Of a DNA stretch of 64,000 nt, positions 53,501 through 62,086 are shown one piece after another (the first letter of the stretch is position 1; the number at the start of each line of letters is the position of its first letter). The notes below the pieces were generated by a model. It was not told the origin of the DNA. It saw only the letters and a list, made by a program, of their open reading frames with translations, and did not search any database. Position numbers and translations under genes: made by a program. This DNA comes from Idiomarina aquatica (GTDB lineage Bacteria > Pseudomonadota > Gammaproteobacteria > Enterobacterales > Alteromonadaceae), in the NCBI RefSeq assembly GCF_003987185.1, contig NZ_PIPS01000001.1, forward strand, positions 1,302,001 through 1,366,000. The letters are read 5' to 3'.

Positions 53501-53765
53501 GCATGCCTATAAGTCATTAGGCATTGGTAAACTGGTTGGTCGCCCGACTTTTGGCGCGGTCATCAGTACCGGTGCTGAACGGCTGGTGGATGGCTCGATC
53601 ATCAGAATGCCATTTAGAGGCTGGTGGGTTAAAGAGTCCGACGCCAACATGGACTTTACGCCAGCGCAGCCGGATATCGAGGTATTCAATCCACCGGCGT
53701 ACAAAGCCAAAAAGGTGGATCCACAGTTAGAACGTGCGGTTGATGAGTTGCTGAAGTCGCTATAA
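50559..53765 (+). CDS. Tricorn-type S41 peptidase with PD40 propeller
   Basis: 1,068 residues with a signal peptide (MKRLVTSLLVSAALGASA), so periplasmic. The first ~650 residues contain repeated PD40/WD40-like units (ELSPDGTQIAFSYQGDIWTM, SPKWSNDGSTIAFSSDRFGN, and similar). Then a tricorn core region, a PDZ domain near 760-840 (LLGIEVVPTAEGLQVTSVLN, VNDIITHVN), and the S41 catalytic part with LGYLHIRGMNWTSFERFE, IVIDVRYNGGGWTTDYL and the nucleophile Ser in AMSNENSYSNAEIF. Processive degradation of oligopeptides is the family role. Confidence 0.93.
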   Translation: MKRLVTSLLVSAALGASASDGTSERPLIMQPELSPDGTQIAFSYQGDIWTMSTSGSNLTRLTIHEGYESSPKWSNDGSTIAFSSDRFGNDDVFVMPSQGGRPDRLTYHSAPDRILGFNNDNQVLFNTRRLYAEVEREWEVYSVAPTGEATESRFMDALGFDAVVSPDGKKIAFVRGTCRVAREDYRGPANRNIWIYDTETGEYEQLTDFDGNDFMPQWSGNNELYFISSRAGKYNVFKQKLGSKRAKQITNEREFGVEHFSIDRQANHLVYQAADSVKLIADGDSRTIDLSIATDFRFDPVTKKSTTNALDEYSVSPNGELISYVVRGDLFVKRNDKDDKRSVRLTTGAARDRDVTWLDDNTLLFVSDRDGQNDIFALTSADADEPNLFKSLKHSVTAVTRTDAQEREPVVSPDGNKIAYREGRGKLIVAEVTDGNSLTNPTTLLDGWATPSDVSWSPDSNWLAYAKSDLSFNSEVFIHAADNSLKPVNVSMHPKGDYNPVWSPDGSKLGFTSMRNNGDYDIWFAWLTESDWQRSNEEWKRDEFADKSADSKKDDETPATAEPQAEPMQIDLDGIYKRLVQVTRFAGNESGLAFDKEGEHVYYTIGGAGRQNFKMDQDLFKIKWNGEDKKHIIKDNKRPRSLSLSTDGKHLFALTGKGTLVKVDTKKDKPETLATVSQQSIEHMAERAQIFDEAWQALNAGFYDPEFHGNDWQQLKEKYRPLALKASTKEDFQYIFNLMLGQVNASHMGLYRGENQKETQKTQTGLLGIEVVPTAEGLQVTSVLNKSPAARDESRLQVNDIITHVNQRSVKDTNFYELLNDYAKQRVLLNIKRATDDVEVVLWPTTSLSDEKYDNWVETRRALTEEYSDGRLGYLHIRGMNWTSFERFERELMAAGYGKEGIVIDVRYNGGGWTTDYLMAVLNVKQHAYTIPRGATDNLDKDQKKFRNEYPYSERLPLSAWTKPSIAMSNENSYSNAEIFSHAYKSLGIGKLVGRPTFGAVISTGAERLVDGSIIRMPFRGWWVKESDANMDFTPAQPDIEVFNPPAYKAKKVDPQLERAVDELLKSL

Positions 53766-53790
53766 GACGTTTTATTTGTGGTTGATTAAG

Positions 53791-53822
53791 AGGTGGGCTC
53801 TGCAAAGGGCTCACCTTTTTTT
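53791..53822 (+). terminator. Rho-independent terminator of the tricorn gene
   Basis: AGGTGGGCTC pairs over ten positions (two G-T) with GGGCTCACCT at 53791-53816 around a 6-base loop, followed by seven T. Confidence 0.85.
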
Positions 53823-53849
53823 GTCGTAAAGCACCGCAGTCCTGAAGGG

Positions 53850-54587
53850 CTACAGCTTAAATCGGGCATAAAGGGGGTTATGATCAGACACGGTATGGGT
53901 GTCGATCGCTAAGGTTTCTTGCAACGCAAGACCGCGATAAAAGATGAAATCAAGGGGGTGCTGTCGGTAGGTTTTTATATGATGAGGATCAACCATAATC
54001 GCTTGCTTAAGGCCGACGCTGCGACAAAATTGCAGCAAGTGCAAGCGCCGTTGGCGGCTCCAAACGTTAAAATCACCAGCCACAATAAGCGGCCCTTTGT
54101 GTCCTAATATCTCTTCTTTGATGATCTCTATTTCCTGAGAAAATTGCTGTGTGCGGACGAAGTTGATCGCATGGACATTAACCACTAATAATGAACCGCC
54201 CTCGGCTAGCGCGTGATAAGACAGCATATAACTTTTATGTGTAGCAAACATGCCTTCGCGCTTTCTGCTGAGTCGGGCTTGGGCTTCGGTAAACGCATAC
54301 TGGCTTGCCGTGAGCACCCCATAAATCGAACGACGTGTTTGCATATTTGGCGCTACAGCATAAGACCAACGCGGCAGCGGCCAGTTATTTTTCGCACTCA
54401 GCTTCACTTCCTGGAGTAACAAAAATAAACAGGGGAAGTCCGCTAGAACGCGCGCCAACGTGCGCTGAAAATCGGGTTTTTCGGTAAGTTTTTGCGTATT
54501 CCAGCAGAGCACACCAAACTCTTCCCCATGATGAATGGGGTGCTCGTGAATAAATTGTTGAGGAATCATGACTTTGGGTTTAAGCAC
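53850..54587 (-). CDS. Endonuclease/exonuclease/phosphatase-family protein
   Basis: 245 residues of the EEP superfamily. Motifs in order: VLCWNTQKL (Asn), LFLLLQEVKL (metal-binding Glu), VVNVHAINF, IVAGDFNVWS (Asp/Asn), LDFIFYRGL and VSDHNPLYARF (Asp-His). No signal peptide. The start is the GTG at 54587 with GGCGGAA upstream; an ATG at 54569 has no Shine-Dalgarno. Substrate (nucleic acid, phosphoinositide or other) is not readable. Confidence 0.85.
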   Translation of the reverse strand: MLKPKVMIPQQFIHEHPIHHGEEFGVLCWNTQKLTEKPDFQRTLARVLADFPCLFLLLQEVKLSAKNNWPLPRWSYAVAPNMQTRRSIYGVLTASQYAFTEAQARLSRKREGMFATHKSYMLSYHALAEGGSLLVVNVHAINFVRTQQFSQEIEIIKEEILGHKGPLIVAGDFNVWSRQRRLHLLQFCRSVGLKQAIMVDPHHIKTYRQHPLDFIFYRGLALQETLAIDTHTVSDHNPLYARFKL

Positions 54588-54722
54588 ATTTCCGCCTTTG
54601 AAAAACCTGCATTCCGATTATTTTTTGTACGACATAAATTGTATACGTTTCACCAATACGGGTCATTAGTAACAGCCTTCGCCTCCGGTAAAAAAAGTCC
54701 AGAGGCTTCAGATAACTGAACA

Positions 54723-54845
54723 AAAAGTTCACTATAAAAAACTAAAACAAGATAATTAATGCAAAAGTTCACTAAACCGAATTGAATAGCGTAAAAGTAT
54801 GCTATATTAAACAAATTATCATTCAGGCATAAAAAAAGTTCACTA
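54723..54845 (+). repeat. Phased AAAAGTTCACTA repeats upstream of hipBA (probable operators)
   Basis: Exact copies of AAAAGTTCACTA start at 54723, 54763 and 54834. A degenerate copy AAAAGTATGCTA (9 of 12) starts at 54793. Intervals are 40, 30 and 41 bases, close to whole helical turns, so bound proteins would sit on the same face. The first copy also forms TGAAC-AAAAA-GTTCA (54717-54731). An AT-rich promoter (TTGAAT 54782, TATTAA 54805, 17 bases apart) lies among the copies. They are likely sites for the HipB-like repressor. Confidence 0.72.
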
Positions 54846-54870
54846 AAAACAACTAACACTGGTGAAACAC

Positions 54871-55179
54871 ATGAAAAGCCACATCACAGAGTTAAAGCAG
54901 CAAGTTCATGCGCTTCTGCGTGAGATCGAGCGAATAGAAGCAAAAGAGCTTGAAGAGAAAGAGAGCTTTCCGCTCGCAGAACTGAAAGAACGTGTGACTC
55001 AGTACGTGAAAGAAAACGATATTACCATCGACACCTTTTGCGATTTAGCGATGATCAGTAAGACAACACTCTACGCTGCATTTAATTCACCAAGCTCAAC
55101 GAAGTGCTCAACCATTGAGTCAATTATCGCTGTGTTTGGCAACTATACATTGTATGTTGGCCGCACCGATGCACGTTAA
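54871..55179 (+). CDS. HipB-like antitoxin/repressor with an N-terminal coiled coil
   Basis: 102 residues from the ATG at 54871 (GGTG Shine-Dalgarno 6 bases upstream; the in-frame GTG at 54862 is an alternative). A charged helix (TELKQQVHALLREIERIEAK) precedes an XRE-like helix-turn-helix (ITIDTFCDLAMISKTTLYAA, STIESIIAVFGNYTLYVGR). Classic HipB has only the helix-turn-helix; the coiled coil may serve dimerisation or hold the kinase. Its last 11 bases overlap the toxin gene. Confidence 0.8.
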   Translation: MKSHITELKQQVHALLREIERIEAKELEEKESFPLAELKERVTQYVKENDITIDTFCDLAMISKTTLYAAFNSPSSTKCSTIESIIAVFGNYTLYVGRTDAR

Positions 55180-56482
55180 TCGTATCGCGACCGTATTCGT
55201 CAATGGTGTGAAGGCGGGCATACTCACCGAATATCGTGCGTCGCAGGATTTATCTGCTCGAGAGTCTTATACATTTGCGTATGAATCAGACTACCTAGCA
55301 GATGGTTCGCCAATTGGGCATCATCTTCCGCTCACAAAGGCCCGGTATGAGTTTGATGCGTTACCGCCTTTCTTTACCAATTTGCTCTCAGAAGGTTGGT
55401 TAAGAACCCACCAAGCACAGAAGGCCCGACTTGATAAAAGCGATGAGTTTGGTTTGTTGTGCGCCAATGGTGAAGAACTGATTGGTGCTGTTTCTGTCGC
55501 GCCCGGTGAAGTTGACGATTTACCAAGCCAGCGTTCGGTCCAAATACCAATTTCTAAACCAAGCACTTTAAAGGACAAAGGCGTCACCATTGTTGGCACG
55601 TCACGCTCATTCAATGAGTATGCTGTTGATCATGCCAATGGCCATTCCATATCAGGTGTGCAACGAAAGCTAATGATGAAGCTAGAAGGTCACCAGTTAG
55701 TGCCGACAGCTCGTGGCGGGCAATACATTGTTAAACCCACTCCCGAAGGCGTGCCACATTGCCCTGAAAACGAATTTTTTGTCATGAGCTTAGCCAAGAC
55801 GATTGGACTCAAGACGGCTGAGTGTGGCCTTGTCCCCTTTGAAGACGGGGAACTCGCTTATGTAACGAAGCGTTTCGATATTCTCAACAAGGGTGAGCGT
55901 TACTTCGTTGAGGATGGCGCTTCGTTATGTTTGGTGCACCCAAAACATAAAGACAGCGAGGCGTTAAGTTATGAAACCGTTTTAAAAAGGCTAAGCGAGA
56001 CCGCAGGAAACAGCAAAGCGGTGACGCTCAACCTCTTCTTACAAGTCGTTTTTTCATACCTTGTTGCCAACAACGATTTGCACTTGAAGAATTTTTCCTT
56101 AATGCGCAAGCCCTTCGGACAAGACTCGACGATGGATATGTTAGCCCCCATCTATGACGTCCTTAGCTTAGCGCCCTATCCCGTATTTGACCACGCTTGC
56201 TTCATGTCGATTGGCGTTCTCGCAACAGAAGAGGGAGACGACGGCTATTTCAGCGACGCTTACGAGCAGTTTGGCTTCTATACCCAAAGCGACTTCGTGC
56301 AGCTTGGTGTGAATATAGGCTTACCGCAAGCACTTGTGGAAAAACAACTAAAACAGCTCATCGGCAAACTATTAAAGGTGCTCAAAAGCGGCTTTCGAAC
56401 GCCGCTACCGGACAAAATGTACGCAACGATAACCGACCGTATTCGTGAGCGCTGTCGAGCATTGGAGCTGACCTTGCGTTAG
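55169..56482 (+). CDS. hipA: HipA-like serine/threonine kinase toxin
   Basis: 437 residues from the ATG at 55169, close to E. coli HipA (440). HipA phosphorylates glutamyl-tRNA synthetase and induces dormancy. An N-terminal subdomain (VFVNGVKAGILTEY, GSPIGHHLPLT, LPPFFTNLLSEGW) leads to the kinase core: Gly-rich loop HSISGVQRKLMMKL with Ser160/Ser162 as autophosphorylation candidates, catalytic D303 and N308 in ANNDLHLKNFSLM, and D330 of the metal motif in APIYDVLSLAPYP. All catalytic residues are present, so it should be active. The N-subdomain is fused, so it is HipBA and not HipBST. Confidence 0.93.
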   Translation: MHVNRIATVFVNGVKAGILTEYRASQDLSARESYTFAYESDYLADGSPIGHHLPLTKARYEFDALPPFFTNLLSEGWLRTHQAQKARLDKSDEFGLLCANGEELIGAVSVAPGEVDDLPSQRSVQIPISKPSTLKDKGVTIVGTSRSFNEYAVDHANGHSISGVQRKLMMKLEGHQLVPTARGGQYIVKPTPEGVPHCPENEFFVMSLAKTIGLKTAECGLVPFEDGELAYVTKRFDILNKGERYFVEDGASLCLVHPKHKDSEALSYETVLKRLSETAGNSKAVTLNLFLQVVFSYLVANNDLHLKNFSLMRKPFGQDSTMDMLAPIYDVLSLAPYPVFDHACFMSIGVLATEEGDDGYFSDAYEQFGFYTQSDFVQLGVNIGLPQALVEKQLKQLIGKLLKVLKSGFRTPLPDKMYATITDRIRERCRALELTLR

Positions 56483-56572
56483 GCAGCGAGGGGAAACGGT
56501 CATTTTTGACCCTGATGACCAGTGTATGCCTGTTATTAGGAAAGTGATTCGATCACGTGTTTTACGTGAAAA

Positions 56573-56622
<50 letters not shown>

Positions 56623-57054
56623 TTACCGGTTCGCTGGGAAATCGTTAAAGCTCGGCTTGGTAAGGGCTTAAATGATGTTGCTGTTCCGGTCTCGCCAAGA
56701 CTATTCCTACTTTTGAGCCCATTTAACGACAAAATTAGTCACAGAATACCTACCCCAAAACTATCCAGTTTTGACCACTGCCTCACGACTAAAAAATCTC
56801 ACCTTCTGAGGAAAGTCTAAGTGTTGGGGTGGAAAATTTTCCACGGGCTGAGTGCTTTGAGCATAAATTTTGAGGTGGCAGCGCCTTTATTGTCAGTAAA
56901 ACAGCACATAAAACGTTATAAAAATTGAAAGCTTGTTGATTAATGGTTTAAATAAACATAGCGTCTAACTCATACAAATAACTGGCAGCCTAGCAGTGTG
57001 AACTACGTATACCATCTGATAAAAATCTAATAAAGCAAAGGTATCGGTAGCAGT
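56623..57054. other. Gene-free stretch with a 16-bp palindrome
   Basis: 432 bases between the tRNA fragment and the RHS gene. No credible gene on either strand. A perfect palindrome GTGGAAAATTTTCCAC lies at 56829-56844. The last 150 bases are AT-rich and should hold the RHS promoter, but I see no clear -35/-10 pair. No integrase remnant is recognisable. Confidence 0.5.
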
Positions 57055-60000
57055 ATGAAGTCTTACAAGGAAGTTAAGCTTGCGCGAAGCAGGCTAGGCT
57101 TTTCGTTTTTTCAACGCGTTCAAGCGGGTTATTTGTTACTAGCCATTTTATTGCTTTTCCCTCTTCAGGGCATGGCTTTTGCTGCGCAATCCATGGATCC
57201 GATATCTCCTGGGATTGGTGATGGCAGCAGCACCGAAAATTATGTCCCGCCGAAGACCTTTACATACAACTTTAACGAAATAAATAACGTTCAAACGGAT
57301 GTACCATCACTCACTACTGAGTTAATGGGGGATCAAACCGATCCAGCCTCCGGCGCAAGTTCTTGGACGCAAACCGACGTGAGCCTTCCCGGTAACTTTG
57401 CCCTCGAAGTTGCCGTCAAACGTGAGTTGCTTGATGCGGGTAGTTGGCCGCGGGCGACCCGGGAGTTAGGTAACTGGAATTTAGCCATTCCGCATATTCG
57501 CTCACGGTATATTACGAATGTGGACGGTAGCTTTTCTCATACTCAAGGCTCGTTGCCGCCAGCGTGGGTGCGTGGCGAAGCTTGCTCAGCACCGCTCAAC
57601 AGCAATCCGGATTTTTATAAATACATTGATGGTGCTGGTTTTGAGCTGAAAAAAGAAGACTACTGGCAGGGGGATACTATCTCTATTCCTGGCGTCGGCA
57701 GTGAACAGATCCTGCAGGACGGTACGACCAAAAAAACGGTGAATCAGTGGAAAATCGATTGCCTTGATGTAAACGGTGTCGATGCCTTTCAAGTAACGTT
57801 GCCTGATGGTACGGCCTATATCTTTTCTGAATTAAAAACCATCAAGTCGTTTAAAAAAACGTATTTAGCTTCCGAAGACATGCCCTGTTTGCAGCAATGC
57901 GCCTATCCAGCGCTTGGCGATAATACACCTAATCTAAAGTTGGCGATGTCAGTGGTGAACGTTTTTATGCAAGTCACCGAAGTGAAAGACAGGTTCGGCA
58001 ATTGGGTGAAATATGACTACGATACGTACGGCAATTTAATCAGAATTTATGCCTCTGATGGCCGGGAGATTACGCTCCAGTATAGCGGCACAGATGAGCG
58101 ACGGCTCAGTAGCGTTAGGGCAAATAACCGGACGTGGACCTACAGCTACCAGTCACCCAACACCTCCAGCGAATCTGACATGTACCTGTTAACAGGTGTC
58201 ACATTACCCGACAGCCGCCAATGGCAGTTCGACTACCCCGACAATGGCACAACGACCCGATTCTGGCATTCATTGTTTATTGGTCGTCATGCACAAATAG
58301 ATCCTTTTGACCCGGTCCAGTGCGACCCCGGCGGTGGCGGTGATTACGTGAGCATGACCCATCCAGGCGGCGCGTCTGCAATATTTAGGATTGAAGGGCG
58401 TTGTGTGGGACAGGCTGCGGTACCGAAGCTGCAAAATTTTAATCGTTTCGGTCAGGGAGCGCCGTATCAAACGTACGCGTTACCTAAGACCCATCAGCAG
58501 TACTCGCTCTCACACAAGCGTCTCGATTTACCTGACGGAACAGTGTACGAGTGGGGCTATTCCTACAATCTTAACTTTGGCTATTATTATGGTGAGTCCT
58601 CACCGTACGATATCAGCTTTAACCTCCCCGGATTACCTGCTGGAACCGATTTAAGCTTTGTCAGTGAAGATTTGGTCGATGTGAGTGCAACACTTATCAC
58701 AAACCCGGACGGTAACTATCAGCTGTCTATCGCGGACCGTCGCTATGGCTATCAAAACGGTAAACAGCTGTATGCAGCAACCTATGACGCTAACTTTAAC
58801 CTTGTGAGTTACACCAAGTACCACTATAGCGTGAGCCCGATGGATTATGGCAGTACACGCCAATGGGTGCATGGTATTGAAGAGTATATTGTCTACCCGT
58901 TGCCACCGGAATTTGACGGCCAGATTTATTTCGACCAGGCGGTCTCTGCAAGTAAGCACATGCGGCTTTTAGATAGGGAGCTCGTGTTAGTCGACGGGGC
59001 CACGCCCACGTCTTACAAAGAAGCATTCAGTCAGTTTAATAACTATGAAAAAGCTCAGCAGGTAAGCCAGTATGGGCCTGGTGGCACGCGGCAGATTCAG
59101 CTTGGCTTTGCACACCATAGTGGCACCTGGGTGCTGAATCAGCCCACGACAGTCGATGTGAGTCTCAATGGTGGGACGTATCAACGCTTGTCAGAAAACG
59201 TCTATTACGATGCCTTGCACAGTAATACGGCGTACCGTTTTCAGCTTAAAGAGGAAAAGTATTTCGGCACGATACGCAAAGCGTATCCGAGTTACCAGAG
59301 CGTGACCGGCGCCCGCGGGCAAATCAAAGATGTGGATTTGCATTTAGATGCGGCGGGCAGCAAGCGGCGTGTCAGTTTTAACAACTATAAGCGCGGACAG
59401 GCACAAACGGTCACCGTGCCACAGCGGTATTTAAGCGGCACCATGTCGATGACCAAAGAGGTGGATGACAATGGCTGGGTGGTCGCGACCACGGATTTTA
59501 ATGGTGTACGCACCGAGTATGCCTATACCCCCGTGGGCTTGGTGCGTGCGGTTAACCTGGCGCCCGATAGTACTTATACCTACGGTAACTGGAACGATAC
59601 CTTGTTTACCTATAGCTATCCGAGTTCGGGTGGACTGGTAAGAACGGCGCAGCAGTGTGTAGTGAACAACGCCATGAGCGGCTGCAGTGGGCCGACATCA
59701 CTGACCACTACCCAGACGTATGACGCGCTTTATCGCTTAGTAAAGCGGCAGGTAAGTGGGGACGGCGAAAGCCGCTATCAGTTGTTCACCTATGATGCCA
59801 ACAACCAAACCACGTTCGCATCCTTTGTCAGCGCGAACAGCAATGAAACTCGCGGCACCCACTCCACCTATGGGCCGCTAAAACGTAAAACATCGGTCAC
59901 CACCTCGGGGCTGGGCACTACGTACTTCAATTATCTTGCGGGGAATAAAGTGCAACAGGTGAATCCTCGGGGCTTTGCAACAGTCACCACTTACCGGGCG

Positions 60001-62082
60001 TTTGCGACGCCTTTATATCACTACCCGACACGCATCGAATCGCCAGAGGGCGTGGTGACCGAGCTGATGTACGATACCTTTGCCAATGTAACAGCCATCA
60101 CCCAGCAAGGCGGTGGCTTGTCACAAACTGAGTCACGGGTGTATGACAGCCATAACCACCTGTGTTTTGTGGGGCGGAATGACACTGGGAATGTGCAGTT
60201 TAAGTACAATTTACTCGGCGAACTCCAGTGGCAAGCGCAGGGCAATGTCAGCAGTTGTAGTGGCGCAAAACCCGCGCATGCGGTTGACCGTGTCTACGAT
60301 AACCTTGGTAGCTTAAAGGCGGTCAACTACCCCGATAGTACGCCAGATGTTAGTTATACGCTGGATAACGTCGGGAACCTGGTGCAACTGGCCGCAGGCA
60401 GTGCGGTGCAAAACTATGTGTATAACAATCAAGGTGCGCTAGAAAGCGAAACTCTGACCGTGCCGGGCCGCAGTGAGTCGCTCACCGTTGATTACCGTTA
60501 TAACAGTGACCTTGCGCCAAGCGCATTAGTATACCCCGTTACGCAACAGGTCGTGCATCTGTCGCCCAACGCCTTTGGTGAGCCGACGCAGGTCGCAAGA
60601 AGCGGTCAGAGCTATGCCAGTGGCATTGACTTCCATCCATCGGGGGGCGTGAAAAGCTTCACCTATGGTAATGGTGTCACGCATCAAAGCGTGCTTGATA
60701 GTGTCAGTAACCTGCCGGTACACATCTCGGATATGAAAGGCAACAACCGGATAGCATGGTTTGATTATGCCTACGATAACAACGCCAACATCACGCAGCT
60801 ATTAGATGGCACCGACAGTGGCTATCATCTGAATGCGTTAAGCTATGACGGCCTGGACCGGCTCATCGGTACCTCCGGCAATAGTAAGGCTGGAAATGCC
60901 TCGGTTGACTATGATGCGCTGGGCAACATTACGCGACTGGTGACGCACAACCGCACGCTTAATTACAACTACAACACCACGCTGAACCGCTTAACGGGCG
61001 TCAGCTCCTCGGGCACTGCGGCAAAGAACTACAGCTACTTTAACTACGACGCGCGGGGCAACATCACCTACAACAGCCATGTTGGCATGAGTTATAACCT
61101 GGCCAACCAGATGACCTCAGCGCTTGGCAATAGCTACACCTACGACGGGCATAACCGCCGTGTCAAAGTGGCGGGCAACGGTGACACCCGTTACTATTTT
61201 TACAGCCAGTCGGGACAACTGCTGTTTAGTGAAGAAAACGGCATTCAAACGAACTACATTTATCTAGGCAACAAACTCATTGCCGAGGACAGCCAGGCGG
61301 TGACCACCTTTGTCCATTCGGATATGCTGGGCAGTCCGGTGGCCAGAACCAACGCCGCGGGGACAGTGCAAAGTCGCCGGCACTATAAGCCTTTTGGTGA
61401 CACTTACGAGGCACCGAGCTACGACATCGGGTATACCGGCCATAAGTACGATAATGACTTAGGGCTGAGTTATATGCAGGCACGATACTATGATCCAGTG
61501 ATTGGGCGGTTTTATTCTAATGATCCTAAGGGTACAGCATCTTTCCTTTCTGAAGGTAAAATTCAAGGGTTCAATAGATATGCATACGCTGCTAACAATC
61601 CTTATAAATATGTTGATCCAGATGGAAGAGACTACGAAGAAACTTTCTTATCGCTAAAGGTGCCGTTCGTGGGAGCAGTAGATGTTGGAACAGTAAGTTT
61701 TAAACCTAATGCTAACGGCCAAGGAAATACAACTTCTGGGTTGTTCGTGCGATTTAGCACTAGTGCTTCAAATGTCGATTCAGATGTCACTAAAGGCGCT
61801 GTAAAGCAGAAAGGGGCGATTGCTGGATTGACATTTGGCAAGGGAGCCGGAAGTCATACCGATCAGAACTTCGATGATCCGTCAGCTTCTATTGATGTGG
61901 GAGTTGGAGTAGGGACAGTTAGTATTGGGGATGCGTCTAGTTCAGAATCTAGCGCTACAGTAGAAATTGGCCCCTCACTAGGTGCTGATGCCACCGTCAG
62001 TAAATCTTTTACTTTAACAGGAAATGATGTCAAACAGGCGGCTCAGGAAGTAAAGTCAAAAATAGAAGAGCTAATTAGGTGA
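57055..62082 (+). CDS. Secreted RHS/YD-repeat protein with a variable C-terminal module
   Basis: 1,675 residues. A long signal sequence (hydrophobic GYLLLAILLLFPLQGMAFA, about 25-44) points to Sec export; there is no PAAR domain, so it is not a T6SS-loaded Rhs. A propeller/cage-like N-terminal part is followed by many YD repeats (e.g. RYGYQNGKQLYAATYDANFN, YDALGNITRL). The RHS core ends with LGLSYMQARYYDPVIGRFYS and NPYKYVDPDGRD (about residues 1470-1526). The last ~150 residues are a Gly/Ser/Val-rich unknown module (DVGVGVGTVSIG, SLGADATVSKSFTL) in AT-rich DNA. Polymorphic-toxin architecture; toxic activity is not shown. Confidence 0.88.
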   Translation: MKSYKEVKLARSRLGFSFFQRVQAGYLLLAILLLFPLQGMAFAAQSMDPISPGIGDGSSTENYVPPKTFTYNFNEINNVQTDVPSLTTELMGDQTDPASGASSWTQTDVSLPGNFALEVAVKRELLDAGSWPRATRELGNWNLAIPHIRSRYITNVDGSFSHTQGSLPPAWVRGEACSAPLNSNPDFYKYIDGAGFELKKEDYWQGDTISIPGVGSEQILQDGTTKKTVNQWKIDCLDVNGVDAFQVTLPDGTAYIFSELKTIKSFKKTYLASEDMPCLQQCAYPALGDNTPNLKLAMSVVNVFMQVTEVKDRFGNWVKYDYDTYGNLIRIYASDGREITLQYSGTDERRLSSVRANNRTWTYSYQSPNTSSESDMYLLTGVTLPDSRQWQFDYPDNGTTTRFWHSLFIGRHAQIDPFDPVQCDPGGGGDYVSMTHPGGASAIFRIEGRCVGQAAVPKLQNFNRFGQGAPYQTYALPKTHQQYSLSHKRLDLPDGTVYEWGYSYNLNFGYYYGESSPYDISFNLPGLPAGTDLSFVSEDLVDVSATLITNPDGNYQLSIADRRYGYQNGKQLYAATYDANFNLVSYTKYHYSVSPMDYGSTRQWVHGIEEYIVYPLPPEFDGQIYFDQAVSASKHMRLLDRELVLVDGATPTSYKEAFSQFNNYEKAQQVSQYGPGGTRQIQLGFAHHSGTWVLNQPTTVDVSLNGGTYQRLSENVYYDALHSNTAYRFQLKEEKYFGTIRKAYPSYQSVTGARGQIKDVDLHLDAAGSKRRVSFNNYKRGQAQTVTVPQRYLSGTMSMTKEVDDNGWVVATTDFNGVRTEYAYTPVGLVRAVNLAPDSTYTYGNWNDTLFTYSYPSSGGLVRTAQQCVVNNAMSGCSGPTSLTTTQTYDALYRLVKRQVSGDGESRYQLFTYDANNQTTFASFVSANSNETRGTHSTYGPLKRKTSVTTSGLGTTYFNYLAGNKVQQVNPRGFATVTTYRAFATPLYHYPTRIESPEGVVTELMYDTFANVTAITQQGGGLSQTESRVYDSHNHLCFVGRNDTGNVQFKYNLLGELQWQAQGNVSSCSGAKPAHAVDRVYDNLGSLKAVNYPDSTPDVSYTLDNVGNLVQLAAGSAVQNYVYNNQGALESETLTVPGRSESLTVDYRYNSDLAPSALVYPVTQQVVHLSPNAFGEPTQVARSGQSYASGIDFHPSGGVKSFTYGNGVTHQSVLDSVSNLPVHISDMKGNNRIAWFDYAYDNNANITQLLDGTDSGYHLNALSYDGLDRLIGTSGNSKAGNASVDYDALGNITRLVTHNRTLNYNYNTTLNRLTGVSSSGTAAKNYSYFNYDARGNITYNSHVGMSYNLANQMTSALGNSYTYDGHNRRVKVAGNGDTRYYFYSQSGQLLFSEENGIQTNYIYLGNKLIAEDSQAVTTFVHSDMLGSPVARTNAAGTVQSRRHYKPFGDTYEAPSYDIGYTGHKYDNDLGLSYMQARYYDPVIGRFYSNDPKGTASFLSEGKIQGFNRYAYAANNPYKYVDPDGRDYEETFLSLKVPFVGAVDVGTVSFKPNANGQGNTTSGLFVRFSTSASNVDSDVTKGAVKQKGAIAGLTFGKGAGSHTDQNFDDPSASIDVGVGVGTVSIGDASSSESSATVEIGPSLGADATVSKSFTLTGNDVKQAAQEVKSKIEELIR

Positions 62083-62086
62083 TACC

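Noticed and set aside
55115-55168. Upstream extension of HipA by 18 codons
   Set aside because: It would lie entirely inside the antitoxin gene and lacks family resemblance; the ATG at 55169 gives the normal HipA length.
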